Shown here one piece after another: positions 56,488-64,000 of a stretch of 64,000 nucleotides of DNA. Numbering within the stretch: position 1 is the first letter of the stretch; each line of letters starts with the position of its first letter. The position numbers and the translations under genes are program-made. The stretch comes from Acorus gramineus (taxonomy: Eukaryota > Streptophyta > Magnoliopsida > Acorales > Acoraceae), in contig CM060847.1 of the NCBI GenBank assembly GCA_030737835.1, positions 24,521,455 to 24,585,454 on the forward strand. Reading direction: 5' to 3'. The notes beneath the pieces are model-generated. The model was not told the DNA's origin, ran no database searches, and was given only the letters and a program-made list of their open reading frames with translations.

Positions 56488-57664
56488 AGTAAATATCTTC
56501 TCCTGCTAAAGCGCGAACAGTCTTTCCTAAGGCAAAAATCCCACCAATTGTGGCTTTCTGAGGGTGATAGGAACTCCAAGTTCTTCTACTCCTCCATTAA
56601 ATCAAGAATTGCCAAAAACACCATTCAAAAGGTTGTACTTGCTGATGTCCTACTCAGAAGATCCAAGTTTCATTAAGAATTTTGTAGTAGAGTATTACAG
56701 TTCCCTCCTCAACTCTACGGGTTCACTCCTAACACCAACATCTCGGTTGGACAACCTTGTCCCTCTTACCAGTGTGGAAGGTGAAGCTCTATGTAAATTG
56801 GTTTTTGAATCAGAAATTAAGAAAGCCCTCTTCTCTATGAAGCCCCATGGGAGTCCTAGACCTGATGGCTTTACAACTCATTTTTTCCAAACTTTCTAGC
56901 CTATGGTGAAGCACGATTTCCTATTGGCAATTTCCTCTTTCTTTCAAACAGGGCATCTCCTTAAGCAATGGAACCACACATTCATTTCCCTCATCCCAAA
57001 AGTCAAGCTTGCGGACTCTTTTGAAAGTTATCACCCCATCTCTCTATGCAATGTGGCCTACAAGACTATAACTAAAATTATGGCGGAGAGGCTCCAACAG
57101 GTACTCCCCAAGATAATTAGCCCAAACTAGTCGGCCTTTGTAAGGGGGCGAAACATAGTGCACAACACACTCCTAGCGCACGAGCTCACCCGGGCTTTGA
57201 ATTCTCCTTCAACTAGGGGGCGTTCTTTTATCAAAATTGACCTTCGAAAAGCTTTCGACGGTGTTCGATGGGAATTCTTGGTGGAAGTCATGAGAGGTAT
57301 GAATTTCCGCCACGATTGGATACACCTCGTTCTTCAATGCATTCAAACCGCATCCTTTTCAGTACTAATCAATAGCAGCCCACAAGGCTTCTTCGGAGCT
57401 CGATGTTGCCTTCGGCAAGGAGACCCCCTTTCCCCGCTATTATCTGTTATCACAATGCAGGCCCTATCAGCTCAAATCGAATATGCTATAGCTACGGGAT
57501 CGGTTGGTCTATTCCTCAGGGCTGACATGAACATCTCTCACCTCTCTTTTACTGATGATCTTGTTATCTTCACATATGAAAATCCATGCAACCCTATGCA
57601 TTTCTTCAAAATCCAAATAACCCCCTTGCAAACACAAGCAAAATGCAATCCACCTCTTCTGTGA
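56488..57664 (+). pseudogene. LINE ORF2 middle: reverse transcriptase
   Basis: After a frameshift near 56,600, RT runs in the third frame: KKALFSMKPHGSPRPDGFTT, TAG 56,897-56,899, WNHTFISLIPKVK, SYHPISLCNVAYKTITKIMA, TAG 57,128-57,130, SAFVRGRNIVHNTLLAHEL, IKIDLRKAFDGVRWEFL (catalytic Asp), INSSPQGFFGARCCLRQGDP and LSFTDDLVIF (YxDD box, here FTDD, about 57,544-57,573). Conservation ends near 57,590 in a stretch that looks rearranged. Confidence 0.92.
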
Positions 57665-57890
57665 GTTTCTTAACCCAAGGTTAACCAGACTTCAACCCAA
57701 TGTGAGAAGTTACCATTATACCATCCCCCACTTTTGTCACATGAGAAATCCTAAAATCATCACCTTCATTCGTTCTGTCCTCACTCGACACCTCTTCTCA
57801 CCCTCATCGTCACCACCCCTCTTCGAACCTCCTCTAATCAATGACTCTCACCCTCATCGTCGCCACCCCACTTTGGACCTCCTCCTCTAC
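57590..57890 (+). other. insertion or rearrangement within LINE RT
   Basis: Between the FTDD box and the next conserved RT block (LSFSQLSRLQLNPQKKSAF, about 57,925-57,985) there are about 300 bp of Pro/His/Leu-coding, CT-rich sequence that L1 RT does not usually have. ACCCTCATCGTCRCCACCCC occurs twice (about 57,800 and 57,848). Its origin is unknown. Confidence 0.5.
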
Positions 57891-58812
57891 CCCTCCTCTG
57901 CCCACAGTTTGCGTTCTGTTCTCCTCTCCTTCTCTCAATTGTCAAGACTCCAGCTCAATCCACAAAAAAAGTCAGCTTTTCTCTTCTCTTGAGGGTTCAG
58001 AGTTCGCACAGATCATGGGTATTCCCGTATGCAATCTTCCAGTTAAACATCTTGGTCTACCTCTCACGCAAAAATCACTTTCTCATGCTATGTGTATGCC
58101 TCTCATTGACAAAATGCGCAAAAAAATTAACTATTGGTCTTCCTCCCTCCTATCCAAGGCTAGTCGCCTTGAGTTAGTTCACTTGATGTTGCAGAGTTTT
58201 AGTTACTACTGGCTTGCGGGCTTTCTTCTCCCAAAAAAGACTCACAAAGCTATTGAACAAATTCTCTGGAATTTCCTTTGGGCTGGAGATAGTGACAACT
58301 CAAAAAAATGCGCGATTAAATGGATGGTAGTTTGTCTTCCAAAATCCGAGGGAGGACTCGGTCTCCGCTGTTTACAAGAATGGAACAAGGCTACTATGGG
58401 AGTTCGATTTTAGGAACTAGCCTCTGATCATCAATCGCTATGGGCTTCCTGGATGAGGAAAAAAATCTTTCAAAAATGAGCATTTGGTCTATTTCTTAAA
58501 AGTCCACGGCCTCCAATGTGTGGAAATCTATTATCAATGCTGGCACTTGGGTTAGAATGGCTACACAGTATGTTATTTTCTCAAGGAAAACAATCAATTT
58601 ATGGTCTGACCCATGATTTCAAGGACATGGCCTCCAACACCTTTTTCAGGGCCCACCTCTTCTTAGTTGGGAACCTCCAAGGGAGGTTATGCTTAGTACT
58701 CTATTTCGAGATGGCAAATGGCATAAACCACATGAATGGCCAGCTGAACATGCCTCGGTGTGGGATGTCATCACAGAAATTGAAATTGGAGGATAGGGAA
58801 ATGACCTTCTGA
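57891..58812 (+). pseudogene. LINE RT thumb and connection region
   Basis: Conserved blocks are LPVKHLGLPLTQKSLS, KINYWSSSLLSKASRLELV, YYWLAGFLLPKKTHKAIEQI, WNFLWAGDSDNSKKCAIKW and PKSEGGLGLRCLQEWNKA. A TAG closes that frame at 58,411-58,413, and the following 400 bp are frame-shifted relics. This region normally links RT to the C-terminal zinc-binding domain. Confidence 0.88.
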
Positions 58813-58829
58813 TCTAGACAGGATCAAAA

Positions 58830-59853
58830 TCAAGGAAGATGTCTTACTCTTCTGCTTGGGAATATATTCACAAGAAAGGACCTCAAACTACCTGGGCAAA
58901 AGAACTTTGGAGACCGATTCAACCACCAAGCCAGAGTCTTCTTCATTGGCAAGCTGCCCTTGATATTCAGCCGACAACTCATCCAAAATACCACATGTTT
59001 GCTCTGCTCCACTGGTTCTGAAAATGTGGAACATCTGTTTCTTCTCTGCTCATTCTCAGCCTATATCTGGAAAGCAACTTTAAAGGCACTGGGTTTATCT
59101 CATGTCAGGCATATAGCTCTCACATATCATTTCACATGGTTCATTTCTCTTGGGTCTACTCAAACCAAAATAAAGGTGCTATCTTTCCTTCTAGCACAAA
59201 TTATGTGGTCTATATGGATTGAGCAAAATGACAGGATTTTCAGAAATACAAGATGCTTTAAATCACTGTTATTACGTCGAATTCTCTATGCAACGAGAGC
59301 TGTCTTTGAAAGGAAACTGTTTGAAGATGACATTACTCCAGTCACTAGTAAAATGTGCACCCTTTTTAAAATTTTGATAAAACAAAAGAAGGTGTATGAA
59401 AAAGAGGTCTCTTGGGAAGCACCAAAGGAAGGGTGGTTAAAACTAAACTCGGATGGCTCGAGATCAGATGATCGTTTTTCCTATGGCGTTCTAGTACGTG
59501 ATTCATCAGGCTTTTGCTTCGAAGCTCTGTCCACTAGAGTTCGGGCAGATTCTATTAATCTACTAGAACTGAAGGGGTTGGTCGAAGGGATGCAGCTTTG
59601 TCACTCACTAAGAGCTTCTCGAGTGTGGCTAGAATCAGACTCCACCACTGCTATTGCATGGATTCATGGCCGGGGCATCATCCCATGGAGGGCTTTTAGA
59701 GACCTACGTACTTTCTCTACACTATCTAATTCCCTGTTAGAATGGAAAGCCACCCACGTCTACCGAGAAGGAAACCAAGTGGCTGATCACCTAGCAGCTT
59801 TTCAATCCGCCATGGGATACCAAATCCATGAGCCTCCAGATTTTTTTGCCTGA
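58830..59853 (+). pseudogene. LINE C-terminus: zinc-binding RVT region and RNase H
   Basis: The first block (SSAWEYIHKKGPQTTWAKEL, then HWQAALDIQPTTHP) is the zf-RVT-type region; a one-base shift near 58,990 moves the frame to CLLCSTGSENVEHLFLLCSF. The last 150 residues are an RNase H of the plant RVT_3 type: WLKLNSDGSRSDD (first Asp), NLLELKGLVEGMQL (Glu), VWLESDSTTAIAWI (Asp), and HVYREGNQVADHLAA (final Asp). The stop is TGA 59,851-59,853. The RNase H part is intact over its whole length and keeps all four catalytic acidic residues. Confidence 0.92.
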
Positions 59854-60104
59854 TCTCCTCAAGCTCTTAATGAAGGATAAGGACGGAAAAGTGACAACCC
59901 GAATCAGCAAATGAGAATCCTTTTGGCTATTGATTCATGAAATTGCCCTTTAAAATGGCACTCCTGATCTTTGTAAACATTGGGACTGACCTGTAGTCCC
60001 TCTGTTCCTTTAAAAAAATTATTATTTTCCCTTTATCCCTTTGTACATAATCAAGTTCATAGTAATACAAAGTTTACCAATCGAAAAAAAAAGACAAGTG
60101 ATTT

Positions 60105-60640
60105 GACATGCGGGTCCCTCATCTACCAGTGGAGTAGATTTTGTGAAATAACATAATTTATAAGGCGATCTGGAATACCAATATCAAGTTGTTTTCACTT
60201 ATTTTGGCATAGTTATACCCATCTATTCCTCACAAACAAACATGTTCTTGAATTTATTCTCCCTATTCCACTCTATTCCATCATATTCCCTTTTTGGTTC
60301 AGTTTATGCATCCCAAATTATGACCAAAACATACGAAAAGCCTTTATTTTCATAGCGACATAAGTTATTTTTGTACATATAACTATTTTAGTATAGATAA
60401 AGAATAATACATTTTTTATGTGGTTATATTTTGTGATTTTCGTTGTAAAATGTTATAATAAAATTTTTGTTGTTTTGTTAACTATGGATAAGTTGTGAAT
60501 GAAAAGTGAATAAAATGTGGATAATGATTTATAAAAAAGTGAAAAATGATTTGACATGAGAACCCTTAATTTATAAGAGGTGGTGATAAATGATTTGACA
60601 TGTTAGCATAAAAGATAATGACAAATGATATGACAGATGA
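60105..60640. repeat. AT-rich dispersed repeat, second half plus a related copy
   Basis: Bases 60,105-60,240 continue the repeat cut by the LINE at 53,188. Bases about 60,350-60,640 form another copy: AACTATGGATAAGTTGTGAA, GTGAATAAAATGTGGATAA and TTTATAAGAGGTGGTGATAA align with 53,070-53,180. No ORF and no clear terminal inverted repeat was found. Confidence 0.5.
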
Positions 60641-61080
60641 TTATTGAAACTAATGTTGCAATTGTAGAAGACGAGTCTGCGCATGATGAAGAAGTATATC
60701 TCTTCCCAAGTGACTACCACGCATCTTGAGAAGTAACACACCTTGCCACTGTTGAATTTAGCATTGATACAATTGAGGATACTCGTCAACACTGGCTTAA
60801 ACTGGGCAAGATATAACATATAATTGGTCTGATCAAAACAAACAATTTGATGACAATAAGTTCATCAACCTCATTTTAAATGGTGTTAGTCCTGCCTCTA
60901 AACATTCAAACTCGAGAGACTCCAGTTTCACTCGATGACTTGATTGGATTATTGCTCAGTGCCAAATGGAAGATTATAATATACAACACTCTCATCTGAT
61001 TGCTTTGTGTATAACAAAACTAGTGGTAGCACTTCTCATGGTTGTGGCAGATTCCCCTACCAAGGACATGATTTAGGAAT
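60641..61080 (+). pseudogene. relic of a copia-type gag
   Basis: One frame gives FINLILNGVSPASKHS and, after a shift, TRETPVSLDDLIGLLLSAKW. This follows the pattern of copia gag (LxxxLLxGLGPxY..., then ...SLDDLxxxLLxxE). Stops and frameshifts are frequent and no LTR was found. Weak but recognisable. Confidence 0.45.
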
Positions 61081-61192
61081 CAGGATCTTCTCATAATCAA
61101 AGAGGGTCAACGGGTCTTTCTTCTCATTAAAAAAAAAACCTTCTCTTTTGACTGCCCCCCCCCCCCCTGAATCCCTATTTTCCTGCTGACGG

Positions 61193-61657
61193 GTGTCTCT
61201 AACAATGCCGGTCTCGTCGCCCCCGGTGGGGATCCCTCACCCACCTGACCCTCCCCTCCCTGACCAAACCCGTCCCTCCTCCGCCCCGCAATTTTTCTCC
61301 TCTCAACCGAAAAACCAAACCCTTCCCTCCCCAGCTCATCTGCCACCTCTTCCTCCTCAACCGAAAAATCAAATCCTTCCCTCCCCAAACCCTCTGCAAC
61401 CTCTTCAACCCAAAACCTTTTCTCCCTTTCCTACCCACTCCCTCGCTCGCGCCTTGGCTTTTGCTGGCATGCTCTCTTCTCATCCCCTTTCAAAAGCTGG
61501 TTGTTCTTCCACACCCACAGGAGAAGTCCACACTGAAAGGCAAGTTTCTGCCTTGGTTATTGCCAGATCTGATGTCTCTTTGTCGATGGAGAATGGTGCT
61601 CATGTGAGTGCTGCAGTTGTAATGCTCCCGAATCCACAACTCTATTTTAAAGTGTGA
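61193..61657 (+). CDS. Pro-rich ORF of unknown nature
   Basis: This 154-codon ORF begins MSLTMPVSSPPVGIPHPPDP and is rich in Pro, Ser and Gln (repeats of QPKNQ and LPSPxxLPP). Its C-terminal third has normal composition (ALVIARSDVSLSMENGAHVS). It resembles no family I know, lies in a repeat-rich area next to a copia relic and a 12-C run (about 61,157-61,168), and may be part of a transposon or a chance ORF. Confidence 0.2.
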   Translation: MSLTMPVSSPPVGIPHPPDPPLPDQTRPSSAPQFFSSQPKNQTLPSPAHLPPLPPQPKNQILPSPNPLQPLQPKTFSPFPTHSLARALAFAGMLSSHPLSKAGCSSTPTGEVHTERQVSALVIARSDVSLSMENGAHVSAAVVMLPNPQLYFKV

Positions 61658-62058
61658 AATCCCGTTGCGTTAACTTAATTCCTCAAATCTCAGAGTTCTA
61701 TATATATATATATCAGTGGTGATACCTAGGCCCCAAAATATAAGCCCCACTCACAGACCCCATGAGTTGTCAACCTGTCATTGGCTCATTATTTTACTTT
61801 TCAAAAAGGGTAACAAAGCAAAAACCAATTATACCCTCCCATAAAAACTACTCGAAAACACGCGCGCGAAATCAAAGAAATCCGGATTCGACGTCCACGA
61901 TTAAACACCACCGTCACTTTCGGCGAGCCAAAACGATCTTTCAAATTCTCTCACCCCCAAAAATCACATTCGTTGCAAAAGGGGAAAAAAAACCCTAAAT
62001 CTTTCTCTACGCATCGTTTTTTCTTCGCCGATCTGCTTGGATTCTCTGGAAAAACAAA

Positions 62059-64000
62059 ATGGCGACAAGCAGTAAGAAACCTTGTTTCCTTTCTTTCCCG
62101 AATTTCTTTTTTTTTCTCTGTGTGTTTGGACGATTTGCTTCGTTTTTCCAAAATAGGGTTTCGAAACAGCTCCTACATTGCGTTTGCATTGTACATGTGA
62201 CAGATTGTTTTAGGGTTTCGATTAGTTTATGAAGATCTTGACAACAGAATGTAACATATTATTTACAATGCTAATAAATTAAGAACGCTTGTTTTTATTT
62301 CTTTTTTTATCAAATGTTTTGATTTTACCGAACAGGGGATTCAAAAATTCAGAGATTTCATTTGCAGAGTAAATGTAACAGATTATATTAGGTTTGGATT
62401 AGGGTTTTACATGACATGTAACAGATTATTAAAATACTCGAAAAATGTAACATTTACATAATAAATGTAACACAAATTGGATTAGGTTTTGGATTAGGGT
62501 TTAGATGTTTTTGGTTAAATGTAACAGAATATTAAATGTGCTGTTGAAAATGTGACATTTGCACTCTAAATGTAACAGATTGTATTAGGTTTCGGATTTG
62601 GTTTTGGAGGCTTTCACATGAATACACGTTTTCTATTTTTGTTACATTCATAAATGTAACAAAATGTTAAATGTAACAAAATATTAAATGTGCTGTTGAA
62701 AATGTGACATTTGCACTCTAAATGTAACAGATTGTATTGGGTTTCATTTTGGTTTTGGAGGTTTTCACATGAAATGTAACAGAATATTAAATGTGCTCTT
62801 GAAAATGTGACATTTGCAATCTAAATGTAACAGATTGTATTAGGTTTCGGATTTGGTTTTGGAGGCTTTCACATGAATACACGTTTTCTATTTTTGTTAC
62901 ATTCATAAATGTAACAAAATGTTAAATGTAACAAAATATTAAATGTGCTGTTGAAAATGTAACAGATTATGAAATGTACTGTTGGAAATGTGACATTTGA
63001 TTAGGTTATTGTTTAGGTTTTGAAGGTTTTCACATGAGAATGTAACAGTAACAAATAAATATTACAAACTTCTTATAGTCATGTTCATTCTTTTTTCAGA
63101 TAACAAAAGGTCACACAAAGCTGCAAATAAAAAGGGAAAATCAACTCAACCACACTTCAGATCATCCTTGCATAGGATTTATCAAATATTTTCCACTCTG
63201 AAACTGAAAGAAAAACATCTGAATATGCTACAAGCAACACCTTTCTGGAGTCTGTTCAGTGGGTTGTTGGACAAGAAGTATGATTGTAGACAAGCAAAAA
63301 AGAACGATGAAGATGTTGTGCGGATAATACAATGTTATGATCCACATTCTGAATCTTTCAAGATTGGTGGCAAAGCTTTGAAAATAACTCCAACAGAAAT
63401 TGACGTTATATTGGGCATCAAATCTGGCAAAAAGGAAGTTAAAGGTAATCAGAATTTCCTGTTTTGAATTACATTTAGTTTTCCAAAACTGTAACATCAT
63501 GGTCATGATTAATGGGTTTGGCTGCACTTTGTTACAGTGAACTATGGCACCAAGCCAAACACAGAGTTCATAAAGCGAAGATTTGGGTCAGTGAGCAGAC
63601 CTAATGCTCCATATATCAAGGAGCAACTTCTGGTTGCATTGGAGGGAGAATCAAGCCATGATCTGAACGATTTCACAAAGTTGTGCTGCCTGTACTTGTT
63701 TGTGGGGTTATTTTACACAAACAGTGGTCACACCATGGGATGGGCTACCTTTCAATATTTGGAGGACATCAACAACATAAAGGAGTTTGATTGGTCGACA
63801 TCAATACTAGATTCACTGATGAAGTCAATTCATAGGCATCATAATAACCCAGCAAGTGTGACTGGCTGTGTTGCTCTGCTACCTGTAAGTTAACAACAAA
63901 TAGTTTTAGCTGAAATTGCAATCAATATATTTACTGACACTGTTCTTTTAAATTCTATGCAGTTCTGGTTATGTGAGCATACCACTTTAATTTCTCCCTC
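62059..64000 (+). CDS. DUF1985/plant-mobile-domain-like protein, 5' part of the gene
   Basis: Predicted exons are 62,059-62,071 (MATS plus one base), 63,100-63,444, 63,538-63,884 and 63,963 to the window end. All junctions are GT-AG and the phases agree. The product starts MATSNNKRSHKAANKKG and then has a conserved block: MLQATPFWSLFSGLLDKKYD, VVRIIQCYDPHSESFKIGGK, ITPTEIDVILGIKSGKKEV, KLCCLYLFVGLFYTNSGHTM, GCVALLPFWLCEHT. This layout resembles plant DUF1985/plant-mobile-domain proteins, often fused to a Ulp1-type SUMO protease and frequently transposon-derived. The decisive C-terminus lies outside the window. The tiny exon 1 is inferred from phase and an AAACAAAATGGCG start context. Confidence 0.6.
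62072..63099 (+). repeat. intron 1 with AATGTAAC minisatellite
   Basis: This 1,028-bp intron is largely made of repeats of AATGTAACAGATT, AATRTTAAATGTGCTGTTGA and GGTTTTGGAGGYTTTCACAT. The segment from 62,581 recurs at 62,836 (255 bp apart) with a shorter related unit at 62,733. It contains no ORF. Confidence 0.8.

Larger units (their letters stand above)
53189..60092 (+). mobile_element. full-length L1-type LINE with RNase H, 6,904 bp, inactivated
   Basis: It is flanked by the exact 12-bp duplication GACAAGTGATTT (53,177-53,188 and 60,093-60,104) and ends in a short poly(A) after CCAATCG. Order: 5' UTR, ORF1 (DUF4283 plus CCHC), ORF2 (endonuclease, RT, zinc-binding region, RNase H). This is the architecture of plant L1-clade LINEs. 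Several stops and frameshifts and a probable insertion in RT make it inactive. It sits inside an older AT-rich repeat whose sequence continues on both sides. Confidence 0.95.

Noticed and set aside
61951-62200. Antisense ORFs and a forward 75-codon ORF around the first exon of the terminal gene
   Set aside because: They overlap the leader and the donor of intron 1, are Lys/Phe-rich from homopolymer runs, and have no family resemblance.

Overview
This window is plant nuclear DNA. The evidence is one intron-rich plant transcription-factor gene, plant-type LTR retrotransposons of both the Ty3/gypsy and Ty1/copia superfamilies, an L1-type LINE with a C-terminal RNase H, and a Mutator-like element with a 9-bp target duplication. 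AT-rich intergenic DNA with CT/GA microsatellites suggests a flowering plant. I do not assign a genus. No CRISPR array, operon, rRNA or convincing tRNA gene was seen.

Layout. (1) 1-31,953 is a nest of decayed gypsy elements. A Tekay/Del-like chromodomain element with LTRs of about 3 kb occupies 1-6,679; the window opens inside its 5' LTR. Next come a decayed transposon-type ORF (about 7,076-8,138) and a second gypsy lineage of Tat/Ogre type, with its LTR to 9,423, a primer site, and gag plus part of pol. An 8.7-kb reverse-strand member of the 3-kb-LTR family (10,341-19,086) split that gag with a perfect 5-bp target duplication. More LTR pieces of the same family, in both orientations, follow at 20,909-30,397, then the end of an unrelated LTR. 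(2) 31,975-37,060 holds a LINE endonuclease fragment, AT-rich intergenic DNA and a 114-bp SINE-like insertion with a 15-bp target duplication. (3) 37,665-39,289 is the one clearly intact host gene: six exons encoding a 345-residue MYB-CC (GARP) factor very like Arabidopsis APL, a regulator of phloem identity. (4) 42,816-48,224 is a complete but inactivated copia element with 126-bp LTRs and a 5-bp target duplication. (5) 49,400-53,176 has a LINE 3' remnant and a 1,028-bp non-autonomous Mutator-like element. (6) 53,189-60,092 is a full-length but broken LINE flanked by a 12-bp duplication. (7) 62,059 to the window end is the 5' part of a spliced gene for a DUF1985/plant-mobile-domain-like protein whose first intron is full of an AATGTAAC-rich minisatellite.

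How the parts relate. Nearly all coding sequence outside the APL-like gene and the terminal gene belongs to mobile elements, and nearly all of it is broken by stops, frameshifts or deletions. The stops are mostly TAG, in contexts that fit cytosine deamination at methylated CHG sites. The most unusual structural signal is that every sufficiently complete long LTR of the main gypsy family, in both orientations, keeps matching splice-donor and splice-acceptor signals around a very GC-rich tract. This suggests a spliced leader encoded inside the LTR.
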